This document shows, piece by piece, positions 45,650-56,109 of a stretch of DNA of 64,000 nucleotides. This stretch comes from Wyeomyia smithii (lineage: Eukaryota > Arthropoda > Insecta > Diptera > Culicidae). The stretch covers positions 164,954,066-165,018,065 of the forward strand of contig NC_073695.1 in NCBI RefSeq assembly GCF_029784165.1, given 5' to 3'. Position numbers and translations under genes: made by a program. The number at the start of each line of letters is the position of its first letter. Position 1 is the first letter of the stretch. Below the pieces are notes generated by a model. That model made no database searches. It was not told where the DNA came from and saw nothing but the letters and a program-made list of their open reading frames with translations.

Positions 45650-46240
45650 GAGTAAAGTGAAGTGTTTGGCTATTTTGGCTATTGATTAAGGTATATTTGA
45701 AGATGTATTTTCCATGTCGTGAATGTAAATATAGTGAGTATTACACTGTTGGCAGCTGGGAACGTGGCTACTCTCTCTAAATCAGTACCTAACTGGTGGC
45801 AAGTTTTTCTCAGTTTCTAGTAGACCGATCGGGCTGAATTTTTTTTTCAGTTTATAGAAACATATTATCTATCTTGTTACGTAGCCGTTTTTTAAAATTC
45901 CAAAAATTGCCAAAATGGCGGCCATTTTAGTAAAATTGTTTTTTTTTCATGAAAAATCACTATTAAAAAAATCATAAAACATTGAAAAACTCAGATATCA
46001 AAAAACGGCTACGTAACAAGTTAGATAATCCATTTTTACATGTTAAAAAAAATTCAGCAAAATCGGTTCAGTAGATGCTGAGAAAAATTTACCACCAGTT
46101 GAAAAACATGGTTTCGAGAGAAATGCTGCTTACAACGTAATCCTCACTATATTTGTATCCAGAACGTGCAAAATATATCTTCAAATATACCTTAATCAAT
46201 AGCCACAATATCCGAACACATCACTCTACTCTAAGCATTT
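45650..46240. mobile_element. Foldback repeat, about 590 bp
   Basis: Left-arm blocks GATTAAGGTATATTTGAAGAT, TATAGTGAG and GTTACGTAGCCGTTTTTT return in reverse complement and reverse order on the right (46175-46200, 46140-46150, 45998-46016). The arms surround a centre of about 100 bp near 45900-45995. The borders of the element are not fixed. Confidence 0.8.
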
Positions 46241-46449
46241 TGGTGGCTGGAGGCGCTTGTTTTTGTTGTTGTTGTTGTTAATGTTTAGCGATTATGGAAA
46301 AGTAAGGTGTTGAAGCTGTTTGATTAATTCTTCATACATCTCTCAAAGCATCCATGGAAATCAAAGCATCGCGTTTGGACATGAGTAGTGTAGTTACATC
46401 TGCCAACGCGGCTAGCACTTTATGTTGCGCAGCTCGCGTCGCGGCGGTG
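46241..46449. other. Unassigned flank of the Transib-like element
   Basis: Contains a short TTG repeat and a GC-richer stretch (46380-46449). Rejoined across the insertion with 49204 onward it gives a small frame starting MSSVVTSANAASTLCCAARV; no family recognised. Confidence 0.4.
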
Positions 46450-46614
46450 CACAGTGGGGCGGCTCCATACAAATGCTGGCCAAGCGAAAAATTATCTTCA
46501 AATCATGGAAAATACATGGTTTTTATATAATTTTGGGACGCTGAGTACGAATTTGATATTATTTTTGCATGAAAATGCGTATTTTTGACGCCAGGGAAAA
46601 TTTCATGTTTTTTA

Positions 46615-47988
46615 TACAGGTCGGACTCGATTATATACAGACTCGATTATATATTGACTCGATTATATATGATTCGATTATATACAAAATTGTATATAAT
46701 CGAATCATGAAAAAAATTTTTTTTTTTTCAATTTTAAATATAACTTACCTGAAGCAGCAATGTCGTATAGGGATCGTCCAAAAATTCGTAACGCTTGGGG
46801 GAGGTATAGAACTGACGAAACGTCGCAATCAAAACTAAAAATTTTGAAGATCTATACAAAGAGCGTTACCTAGAGGAAAGAGGGGGTCGAAAATAGTTTT
46901 CATTTACGGTACGTAAATAATGGACGTTCTCTTCAGTCCAATATGACGTAACGCAACATTTTTTGACCCAAAACGTCGGTTTTTGAGCCATAATGTTTCA
47001 AGTGAAGTAAAGCTGATCTAAAACAGAAATATCGCGAGGGAACGTTTACAAATTATGTAACACTCAGGAAACGGGAAAGAGTGTTGGGTTGGCGAAGTGT
47101 TGCAACCCATATGGAAAATTTAAACAAAAAGCACGGCAAAGGGGGAAAGGAGATCAACAATAATTATTCTTGCGTTACGTTATAAATCAGCGCTCCCTTA
47201 TTGATTCATAAAAGTCCGTTCAAATGTTACATAACACAAGCAGGGCTGAGGAAATTTTTTATGCCTGGTATGCTGAGTATTGGAAATTTTACGAAGCTAA
47301 ATCCCTCAGCTTGTGTGTAGGCCGAAGCTTCATGCACGAGGTAGGGGATTGGCATTGCACACGCGCACCGGTGAATTTGCTTACACATCACGCAGTGCAA
47401 GTTGCAATACACGCCGTGTAGTGTTTCTATGCAAAAGTGGCACCCGTGCAGCATGGTGTAGTGTTCTTGCCATGGCTGACTGCAATAACATAAAGAATAA
47501 CTACGAAATATATACATACATATATTTTTGTAAGAGAGGTTTTTTGCGATTTTAAGGGGGTTAGTCAAAAAAATTCTACTTATTTATTTAAAAAAAAAAC
47601 AACAAAAGATGTATGCAATATAAACAAAAAAAATTTTTTTCTGATTCGATTATATACACATATATTTTTGTAAGAAAGGTTTTTTGAGACTTTAAGGGGG
47701 TTAGTCAAAAAAATTCCACTTATTTATTTGAAAACAACAAAAGATGTATGCAAATAAACAAGAAATTTTTTTTCTGTTTCGATTATATATACATATATTT
47801 TTGTAAGAAAGGTTTTTCGCGACTTCAAGGGGGTTAGTCACAAAAATCCTACTTATTTATTCAAAAACAACAATATATTTATGCAAAATAAACAAAAAAA
47901 ATTTTTTTTCTGATTCGATTATATACAGGATTCGATTATATACAGTGAAAATTTTTCGGAGACTGTATATAATCGAGTCCGACCTGTA
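46615..47988. mobile_element. TACAGGTCGGACTCG-type MITE with internal tandem repeats
   Basis: Left TACAGGTCGGACTCGATTAT; right reverse complement TACAGGTCGGACTCGATTAT: identical 20 bp. TA borders both. GATTCGATTATATAC is repeated several times near both ends. The interior (46760-47500) holds low-complexity and possibly foreign sequence, and three 135-140 bp tandem units. Confidence 0.9.
47513..47935 (+). repeat. Three tandem units of about 140 bp
   Basis: Each unit holds CATATATTTTTGTAAGA, AAGGGGGTTAGTCA, ACTTATTTATT, AACAACAA and TTCGATTATATA in order: about 47513-47656, 47657-47787 and 47788-47935. Amplification appears to start from the end motif of the MITE. Confidence 0.85.
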
Positions 47989-47999
47989 TATATTATATG

Positions 48000-49140
48000 A
48001 GGAAAATTTTACGTCGGCTTCAATCTTTTGGAAAATAAAATGCATGATGCTTGAAAGACTTTCATATGCCATAAAAAACATTAAATATTAATCAGTTATC
48101 AAGAAAAAGAAAAAAAAAATGAAAAATATGCTTCGTGTTTTAAAATTACTTAAGGCTTGTTTTTTTTTTTTTTTCAAAGTGACTATTGATTCTTTTTATC
48201 GCATTCGCATTTTTTTCCATTTGCATTTTTTTCCATTCACTTTCACCTTCATCTTTATTTTTGTGTTCATTTTCAATACAGTTTTAATATCTTCAAGAAG
48301 GGTTTTCAAAATGCAGTTTCTAACGTCAAAATAACTATTCACTATTTGCTCTGTAGAAATTAGCAGGTGATGTATTATGTCATGGTTTATGTTTACACGA
48401 TTGTTTTTACATGTGACTGGTATGATATAAACTTAAAACATGATTTTGGTAGTCAGTGCTGGTGATCCAAAACATAAACAATGACTAGTTTTTGATACTT
48501 CGTAAATTATCGAAATATAGATCAGTTAAACTTGTAAATATGCAAATAGTGTGATTAATTATACTGAAACTTGTTCGAAAACGTTGTTATTATCAGACTT
48601 ATATGAGCCATTTGTTATTATGTAGACGGTTTGCAGTGTACAATTCAAATTTACATTTTTGAAATCCGACATGTGCCGAACACTCGTTGTTTCTCTTCGA
48701 AAGAAAGGTACTCTGCGCAACTCTGCGCAAGATCGGATTAGATGCATTTTAAGGCATTTTTTCCAAGCTATCTTTTAAAACTAGTGCCAATAGTGCCAAA
48801 CCCTGCCGTTCAAACTTTAAACGCTGTTTAAAAAAAAAACGTAATTTTTTGATTCCGTCAATTTATACTCATATACATTATCCAATGATGAGGATTATAC
48901 ATTATCCAATGATTAGGATTTATTCTCCACTATTTTATAGAGAACTTTTACTTAGACGTCATCAAGATTCAAGTTACTCTTGGGGCTCCAGCAAATTTCG
49001 CAACATTACATTTTTTTTTTTCAAGAAAAACGCTAAAAAACGCTGACTTTGAAAAATCATAGAAAATTCAAATTTTGTCGTAATGCTCTAAAAATTTGGA
49101 TCCTGTCACTTCAATAGTATACAACTATAGGAAGAATATA
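48000..49140. other. No recognisable gene
   Basis: AT-rich interior of the Transib-like element. Direct repeat TACATTATCCAATGAT at about 48870-48905. No protein domain. Confidence 0.45.
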
Positions 49141-49246
49141 ATTGAAATGAAATTCACATTTTCAATTTTGGGTCGATGGCCAGCGATTCCCCACTGTGCG
49201 GTGGTGTACTTTGTCCGAAGCTAATTTAGATTTTCGCATCGCTAAG

Positions 49247-49975
49247 TACAGGTCACACTCGATTATATATAGTCTCTGATTTTTTTCCACTATATATAAT
49301 CGAATTTTATATATAATCTAATCAGAGAAAAAATGTATTTTATTCATTTTACATGAATGTTTTATTATTTTTGAATAAATAGGAAGAATTTTATTTTTGA
49401 CTCATCCCCCTAAAAGTCAGCAAACACAGTTCTTATGAAAATTATACATATATCTTGTAGTTATTCTTGTAGTTATTCCTGGTGTCAAATGGAAAGAAAA
49501 AGTTAGATCAGTATATATTGATTTGTCAACTCGTTCGTTTTTAATTTCTCAAATTTTTGAAAATTTCAAATTATTCGTTTGTTCTTAAATTTTTTTAATT
49601 TCTTTTTTTTATTTTTGAAATTTTTTTTATTAAGGTAATTTTATTTAGGGTTTTTCAATTTCTTTTAATTTTTAAATTCCAAAAACCAAAAAACCAAAAT
49701 TTTTCATTGTTTTTAATTATTTTTTATTTTTTTCCCTTTCTATCAAGCGTAACGTATTTTCTGGATGTTCTCTTACGAAATGTTCGCTCTAGATCACGTT
49801 TGAAATTTAAAAAAAAAATTTTTGCTACTATATATACTGCCGTTCTTATGCACGCTGGGACAACTATGCTTGGAACGGCAGTATAATCGAGTTTGAAATT
49901 ATATATATTAGAATCATATACATATAATCGAGTCAATATAAAATCGAGTCTCTATATAATCGAATCCGACCTTTA
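49247..49975. mobile_element. TACAGGTC-type MITE, third copy
   Basis: Left TACAGGTCACACTCGATTAT; right reverse complement TAAAGGTCGGATTCGATTAT. TA at both ends. AATCGAGTC motifs are repeated near the right. It carries the 45-bp mini-element at 49837. Confidence 0.8.
49837..49881. mobile_element. 45-bp mini-MITE with CTGCCGTTC ends
   Basis: Starts CTGCCGTTC and ends GAACGGCAG, with TA on both sides. The right part reverse-complemented, CTGCCGTTCCAAGCATAG then TTGTCCC, matches the left end of the element at 30017. Confidence 0.75.
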
Positions 49976-51145
49976 TATCATCGGCCTAACAGATAGATAC
50001 TTTTGAATTCGATAGTTATCAGGAGGCTAATTTTTCAAGTCAATTTGTATGCGGGAAATTCTTTTTCGTTATACATTAATAGTGTTCTCCATACATTGTT
50101 GATGATCCTATTCATGCATCAAACATCAATTTTGAAATCCGCCTGCTTCGCCTTCGCCTTAATCCGCTCCTGGGTACCAGAAACAACTAACAACTCACAA
50201 CTAAAATTGAGCTAGTTTCAACAATTCAATTTAGGTGGCCTCTAATGTTTCTGCTGATTTGCAATCTACCTTTAATTTTTTGCATCTAAAAAAACACAGT
50301 TTGTAAGACGGTTATCAACCAATACATCACAAAACTATCAACTCAATTGTAGAACGTGATTTGTCAGGGCATAAGGATTGTCTTTTTCCACTATTTATGC
50401 ATAACGAATCAGAAAAAAAAAATTGACTGAAAAATTAGCCTACTGATAACGATGGATATAAAAAGAATAGCGTATATATCGGCTTATCTGTTGGGCCAAT
50501 GATATAAGCGAAGCAAGAATCTGAATAAGCTTCGGAAAAATATAAATTACAGCCGCGCGCAACGCAACATATGGTATAATGCTAGCCGCGTAGGCAGAAG
50601 TAAAAACACTACTTGTGCCTGTCGGCGCTTTGCGACGCATAACAACGACGGACTTCAGCATTTCGCATGAAGAAATATTCAAACTATATCTCCACCTCAT
50701 TTGTCCTCGAGCAATTATCGCTAAACATCAACAACAACAACAACAAACTTCTCCACCAAAAAATAACGTGCATCTGTAAGCAGTGCCCCAATCCCATCCG
50801 ATGCAGCGAAAAAGCATTCATCGACCGTTTTTTGACCGTTCAGACAGCCAGTCAAGAACCAGTCGAGAACAAGAGAAACGAAAATAAAACACGCCACATG
50901 CTGCCGATCATACTCTAGTTTGCTCCGTTCAACATAAATTCAAATGATCGAGCGAGAGAGTTTTAAAATCGACTTCTCCGAAACTGCGGTCGCTATCGTT
51001 AGAAAAAAAAATCGTCACACGAGAGAAAGAGAAAAACTTTTTTTCGTTCGCCCGATCGTTTCTGCCGTTCAATTCAAACGAAAAAAGCATGTGTATTCAT
51101 CGCAGTCACAATCAAATTTCGATCCCTTCTCAAGCACTGCAGTGT
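49976..51145. other. No recognisable gene; possible promoter-like sequence near 50940-51140
   Basis: Short frames only. From about 50930 to 51140 the base composition changes, with GAGAGA motifs and several CG dinucleotides just before the small acidic frame at 51146. This might be a promoter or 5' UTR, which is inference. Confidence 0.35.
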
Positions 51146-51436
51146 ATGCGAAGTGACGACAGTGATTTTGAAGGATTTGAGGAATGTATGAAGTCATCAA
51201 ACTTCAAATCCTTGAATTATTGTAGAAAGTTGAAGAAGAAGCCTAAGACGTAAAATCGATACAAGCGAAGAGGAAGATAACGAAGGTAATGTGACTATAA
51301 AAAACAAAAATATGACCACATCAAATCAAGAAAACATGGAAAATACAGAAACTAATTCAAACAAAGAGTACCAAGATACATGTATCAAAAAGTCAGTTAA
51401 TACTACATTTTTCATTGAAAAGCCAGAACCCGCATA
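51146..51436 (+). pseudogene. Short acidic coding-like remnant, function unknown
   Basis: The frame from 51146 encodes MRSDDSDFEGFEECMKSSNF and stops at 51251-51253. The next frame continues with SEEEDNEGNVTIKNKN and ends EKPEPA before a stop at about 51435. An Asp/Glu/Ser-rich start of this kind occurs at the N-terminus of some DNA transposases and nuclear proteins, but there is no domain here to decide. Needs one frameshift or an intron to be continuous. It may be chance. Confidence 0.3.
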
Positions 51437-52363
51437 AACAAAAACTATAAACGGATTATAGGCCAGATGGTTTTACGATAACCCACATGGTCCTGACTAT
51501 ACCCCGAACTAGTTGTTAGGCACATTTCATGGTTATTGACTATGCGGGAATGCAGAACCCAAGCACAAACTAATGACACTAACAATAAGAAAACAGGACA
51601 TATAACAATACATCTGATGGAAATTGCAAAAATACTGCACAATGCAGGAATTAAAAAATATAAATAATTTAAAACAGCAGGACCTGTTGAAATACCTGAA
51701 AATAAACAGTGATTAACATTAATTTATATTCGCGCCAACGCCATACTTGTGAGGTTATCACAACCTAAGACAAGACGTGACAGCTGGTCACCGTTACATT
51801 CAACCAATTTGAACCGACTGCTGATTGGCTGAGTTCGATAACGCAATCGTCACGTAGAAAATACAACGAGGTTACTTTTCACTGTAAAGCAGTGATGCTG
51901 GAGAGTCATAATTTAGCTATTATAATTGTTCATAAATAATGTTGCAAAAGGATGCAAGGTACCTACATGATATTACCGAGTAATGTATTTCACTGTTATA
52001 ACTTTAAAAATGCATTGATTAATCGTTTATTACTATTTCGGTTGAAGTCCAAGAAACTAAGGAAGAAAAATTTGGGTACCAAGAAACTTAGGAAGAAAAA
52101 ATTTGATAATAGAAGTATGCTTCATTGAACATAAAATAATAAATAAGAATTGAGTATTATTCGCCTATATATTGCAATTTTAATTTGTTTTATTTTCATT
52201 GACCTGCAGAAGTTGTTAAAAATAATCATTCTGGCATCAACGGTATGGAACGTTCAAAAAAATTTCGACGGGGATGACGGCCGTTACGAAAAGAAAAATA
52301 AGAAGCCAGCTGTCGCGTCTTGTCTTAGATCACAACAAGACTGTTTTGGTTAGTGATAAAAAA
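51437..52363. other. No recognisable gene
   Basis: Includes a short tandem duplication of CAAGAAACT(A/T)AGGAAGAAAAA at 52049-52102. No domain. Confidence 0.4.
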
Positions 52364-52446
52364 GTTATCGATATTTTTCGTTAATATCGATAATTGCTTC
52401 ATATCGATAATATCGCCGATATCAGCGCCAGCGATAATTATCGATA
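52364..52446. promoter_or_regulatory. Cluster of TATCGATA (DRE-like) motifs
   Basis: TTATCGATA, ATATCGATAAT (twice), TATCGCCGATATC and ATTATCGATAAG within about 80 bp. TATCGATA is the DREF-binding motif of insect housekeeping promoters. The mirrored cluster at 54688-54745 and an inverted repeat just inside make a symmetric pair around the THAP exons. Confidence 0.5.
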
Positions 52447-52604
52447 AGTCGCAAGTGGCAGTTCAAGTGGCACAAAGCATGCGAATTATTTCTTGCACTT
52501 GCAAAATATCATATAGTAGTTATCCAAAATAGCCAATTATTGTTCCCAATTCTCTACTGGCCGAATCGACTTTGGTAGAATTTACAAGTGAACAGACATT
52601 ATCC

Positions 52605-52665
52605 TTGCTTTTGCGACCTCGCACCCCCAGAGTGAATAGATAGAGTGACGCAGAGTCAAACGCTG
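52605..52665. repeat. Inverted repeat arm (partner 54628-54668)
   Basis: The reverse complement reads CTCTGCGTCACTCTATCTAT followed by TCACTCTG; the partner reads CTCTGCGCCACTCTATCTAT then TCACTCCG. The arms are about 2 kb apart around the THAP exons. Confidence 0.65.
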
Positions 52666-53051
52666 TACCTAACGAGCAAAGTAAACAAACATTGCTGTTC
52701 GCTAGATTTGTTGGAAAAAGTATTGTAATCATTAAAAAAAAGGTTTTTCATAAGTTGAATTTTTTTTCTCATTTTGTTAATTTGATTGAATCGTTTCTTG
52801 GTAACAATTAGACAAAAGTACGAAAAAAATAACAGTTTATTTGCCTCAATTTCAATTTTTTATGTTTTATACGCAAGAAACTACGACATAAGCTATACTG
52901 CCATGGGACTGCTGTCAAACTTAATAGCTCCCGCTTATTAGTCCCAGCAACAGCAGAAGTCTCAGCAGCAGCAACAGTTTCAACGTCGCAAGAAGGCTAC
53001 AATATAGGATTAACTTTAGTTAAAAAAAAAAACACACAAAGTAAAACAAAC

Positions 53052-53186
53052 CTCTTCCATGCAATCGTCCTGGTTTGTTTCACTGAAATCCGGCACAATT
53101 TGGAAAACCGGGAGCACACCCGGCATAGCTCTTAGCCTCCCGCCGGCTGTGGCCACGTACAGGTCTTGCTCGTAATTGAAGTGAAG
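53052..53186 (-). CDS. THAP zinc-finger protein, second recognised exon
   Basis: The acceptor CTGAACAG precedes 53186 and a weak donor GAG/GTTTGT follows 53052. The 135-nt exon is exactly 45 codons: LHFNYEQDLYVATAGGRLRA, then MPGVLPVFQIVPDF and SETNQDDCMEE. Joined in phase 0 to the exon at 53924-54027 it completes C-S-L-H-F, the C-x2-H half of the C2CH zinc site of a THAP domain. AMPGVLPVF takes the place of the conserved AVPTIF block. THAP domains bind DNA in host transcription factors and in P-type transposases. Following exons were not found. Confidence 0.72.
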
Positions 53187-53494
53187 CTGTTCAGAATGAC
53201 AAAAAGTAAGAGGTTGTATCCAAGACACGACCGCATAAAAGGCGTAGAACTACGTACACTACTAACAAATGCATGGAGTGTTTTATTACCCTAGTAACTA
53301 CTGTTTTATAGTTTTGTAGTAACAACTGTTTTTATCAAAGTTTTATAGCGCTTTTTTGGCTGTATTGAGCGCTTTAAAACTTTGATAAAACCAATATTTT
53401 TACTTGTTTAATGAGTTATAATGTCTACTAATGAAGGGTTGTGAATTTCGTGAACCGGATTCAGCAGTTAGCAAAACGTGCCGAGTTAAAAACC

Positions 53495-53605
53495 ATACAC
53501 AGCACACACACACACACAAATCATACCATATCATAGACACACACACATCATACCATATCATCATACCATACACACATACACACATCATACCATATCATAC
53601 ACACA
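53495..53605 (+). repeat. (CA)n and ATCATACCAT microsatellite
   Basis: Runs of ACACACAC alternate with ATCATACCATATCAT units over about 110 bp. Confidence 0.85.
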
Positions 53606-53825
53606 CAGCAAGCAAGCGACCAATCAGAGGACGTTATTTTTATTTCAACAAGGCTTGACCATTTTCAATAATGCAATAGTTCGTAGATTCAAACAACATT
53701 TTTCTGCATTTGGGCAGATGCGTGTATAATTTTCCAATCGATTGCTGCAAGAATGAAGAAAATCGGTTGAAAACCAACCGACCTATGAGCATTTGAAAAG
53801 GGACAAATTTCGTCCCAGTTTTTCA
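53605..53825 (-). repeat. Dispersed repeat, inverted copy of 55800-56035
   Basis: The reverse complement shares TTTCAAATGCT, CTTGCAGCAAT(C/A)GATTGGAAAA, GTCAAGCCTTGT and CCTCTGATTGGTCG with 55800-56035. A short third piece lies at 56874-56900. Confidence 0.8.
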
Positions 53826-53923
53826 GTTTGCATCCCTGTGTGGTATGCTAAAGTAAAACGTAGTTCTACGTCAAAAAAAAAACTATTTATTCATCACTTG
53901 TAATTATTTTCTAATTTACTTAC

Positions 53924-54027
53924 ACTGCACAGTCGGGTATTTTCGTCAATGAAATAGTCTGCTGGGAGACAACAAAAATCCATCCACTGTTTCCTCCCAA
54001 TCGGATTCTTCGGGAACCGAAAAAAAA
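53924..54027 (-). CDS. THAP zinc-finger protein, first recognised exon
   Basis: A donor AGT/GTAAGT follows 53924. The upstream border is less sure: an AG before the T8 run (54028-54029) would start the exon at 54027 in the right phase. It encodes FFRFPKNPIGRKQWMDFCCL followed by PADYFIDENTRLCS. FFRFPK and the R.QW pattern, and the final Cys of CS/LHF, are THAP hallmarks. The Cys pair that opens a THAP domain must lie in an exon further upstream on the minus strand and was not identified with confidence. The gene could be a host transcription regulator or a relic of a P-type transposon; the mirrored repeats around it keep both open. Confidence 0.68.
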
Positions 54028-54139
54028 CTCACATTCTTTACTGTTTTTTGTTATTACACAAAACGCACTTCATTTTATCTATCTCTATCAAACTTTATCA
54101 AACGAACTTGTTTTAAATTTAAATACAATAACTATCTAT

Positions 54140-54505
54140 GGGGCCGTTCCTAAACCACGTGGTCATGTTTTGATCCCTTTTTATACCCCCCTACCCCCCC
54201 GTGGTCTTTCGTGGTCTTTTGGCCAACCCCCCTCCCCCCTTGCGACTTTAACCACGTGGTCTTTTCATTTGTCTAGTGCCAGAAATTCGCTTAAATTTTT
54301 TAAATTTTTATTTTTAAACATTCGGTATATTCTATATTTCTAAAATGCAAAAGCTTTTGCTCTTGACTTGGTGGCAACAATAAATTATAAGTCAGAAAAA
54401 AAGACCACGTGGTCATTTCGTTAACCCCCATGCGTGGGCTTTCGTGGTCTTTTGACAAACCCCTCCGTCCCCCTCTTTATGACCACGTGGTTTAGGAACG
54501 GTCCC
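54140..54505. mobile_element. MITE with CCGTTCCTAAACCACGTGG ends, 366 bp
   Basis: Left GGGGCCGTTCCTAAACCACG; right reverse complement GGGACCGTTCCTAAACCACG. Both continue TGGTCAT. Additional ACCACG(T)GGTC motifs occur inside. CTAT- or TA-type flanks on both sides; the target length is unclear. Confidence 0.88.
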
Positions 54506-54627
54506 TATTCACTCTGACAATAACAACACACCGTTGAAGTCAACTGAAACTTGCGCAGAAAGGGGCTGCCAGAAAAATATTTTGGTGGATACATAAAAAA
54601 ACCGTGTTGCTGTTTTGACTGAATTTC

Positions 54628-54668
54628 TCTCTGCGCCACTCTATCTATTCACTCCGCGCACCCCTTGC
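54628..54668. repeat. Inverted repeat arm (partner 52605-52665)
   Basis: See 52605-52665. Confidence 0.65.
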
Positions 54669-54687
54669 TAAAATTATTAATAATTCA

Positions 54688-54745
54688 TTGATAATATCGA
54701 TAAGAGATTGGAAACTATCGATGTTATCGTTAACGATTTTGCTCG
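54688..54745. promoter_or_regulatory. Second cluster of ATCGAT motifs
   Basis: ATAATATCGATAAG, ACTATCGATG, TTATCG and CTCGATA lie within 60 bp, about 660 bp upstream of the THAP exons on the minus strand. This would suit a DREF-type promoter for that gene; inference only. Confidence 0.4.
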
Positions 54746-55799
54746 ATATTTCCTATCCCTCGCTGTACATTTGACAGAGTAAAACATCGAAGGTACGAAA
54801 ACGTCAAACCTGATACGAAAACGTCAAACCTGATACCTGAAAACGTTGATATCGGTCGGATTTTTTTCATTATTTTGCTGTTTCGGTTGGGGCTAAGCCC
54901 TAGCGCTTCTTAAGTAGACACCGTAGACCTGGTTATTATCCAAAAAAGTGATAAAACTCTATGAAAAAAAAACTCTTTATAACTTATATATGAGCTTTCC
55001 GTTCGAAAATAAAGGAGCGACAAGATTTTTGTATCTCTAGCAAACACAAGCAAGAAAACAGAAAAGAGCAAAAACATCAGATTTGACGTTTCTATGTTGT
55101 ACTCGATGTTATAACCCATAGCACATTCCCTCGGATATTTCCCATCACTAGTTTTGGTAAATAATTCTCTTTCCTGTCGTTCCACCAATAGCAAGCAATA
55201 GAGTAGAATCAACTGTCACAGAACAACAAAATTTTTTTTGCTAACTCGAATATTTATTAAGGCCCAACCGCGAAGCATAACGGGGCCGAAAGTCTTTTGG
55301 AGTAGGGAAAAGCCAGCTTGAGTAGAGCCTGTATCCCGACTGCTCCTTCTCAAACTGGCAGAAAAACCCTCTCATCTTTTCTCTTTAACAAATACAATTC
55401 AAAAATACAAAATTAATTCTACCTGAAAACTAATATGTACATCTATCTATTGCTATCTATATGAGAAACGATCTATTTATATGAACATGTAATTAAAACT
55501 AAGGGATGATGAGTCCTTGTCACTTGGGAGTCACAACCTAAGATGAAAAATAGAGAGAAAAACAAAGATTAGTATTATCCTTGTAGATCTGCATAGAGAA
55601 ACAGAGAAAGTAAGAGGATTCAGATACGATAATTTATAACTTTAATAAATTGGTAAACATGGGTGAGAAAACTAATATCATTGCTGGCAAGTGCATCCCG
55701 AACTTGCATTGCAGATGATGCATTCCGTTCCCGGAGGGAATCGAAAAGTTTTGAAGTAGAATACTTCTCTCAGGAAGTTCGGCTACATAGGGATGTGAA
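54746..55799. other. No gene; possible LTR or 3' end near 55230-55300
   Basis: ACGAAAACGTCAAACCTGATA is tandemly duplicated at 54796-54836. On the minus strand CGGTTGGGCCTTAATAAATA at about 55241-55275 looks like a poly(A)-signal region of a retroelement; no coding part accompanies it. Confidence 0.4.
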
Positions 55800-56035
55800 A
55801 TGAAAATCTAAAACCGAAAAAAGTGAAAAATATGTCCAATTTCAAATGCTAACAAATCGGTTAGTACTCAATGGATTTCCTTCGTTCTTGCAGCAATAGA
55901 TTGGAAAATCTTATAAGATTCTTCCCAAATGAAGATAATTGTAATTTTATTATTCAAACTATTGTACTATTGAAAAAAGTCAAGCCTTGTCAAAATGACA
56001 AATTCGACCTCTGATTGGTCGTTATATGATTGCTT
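55800..56035 (+). repeat. Dispersed repeat with CCAAT-like motif, followed by TATA box
   Basis: Same repeat as 53605-53825. It contains CTGATTGGTCG (inverted CCAAT). About 85 bp downstream GCCTATATAAGAAC (56091-56104) is a good TATA box, but no recognisable gene starts after it. Confidence 0.65.
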
Positions 56036-56109
56036 CCCAAGCACGGTCGACAGAATCATATACCTTGCAATTTAAAATATGCTATTTGGCCTATATAAGA
56101 ACTTGTTTT

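Larger units (their letters stand above)
46450..49198. mobile_element. Transib-like element with CACAGTGGGG ends, 2749 bp, 5-bp duplication CGGTG
   Basis: Both ends start CACAGTGGGG, and CGGTG is exact at 46445-46449 and 49199-49203. The block GCTGGCCA recurs inside both ends, starting 19 bp after the heptamer at the left and 8 bp at the right, an offset of 11 bp. The element contains the MITE 46615-47988. No transposase seen. Confidence 0.75.
53187..53923. other. THAP gene intron containing a MITE-like pair and microsatellite
   Basis: Between CGTAGAACTACGT (about 53246-53258) and its inverted copy ACGTAGTTCTACG (about 53859-53871) lie a CA-rich microsatellite and a 220-bp dispersed repeat. 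The pair suggests that most of the intron is one TIR element; its ends are not exact. Confidence 0.55.

Noticed and set aside
53495..53605. Repeats that might be a CRISPR array
   Set aside because: Units are short CA and ATCATACCAT runs without spacers; a microsatellite in a eukaryotic genome.
54520..54610. Possible THAP first exon on the minus strand encoding STVCCYCQ
   Set aside because: The phase would fit, but the donor is weak and the Cys pair would lie too close to FFRFPK for a THAP domain.
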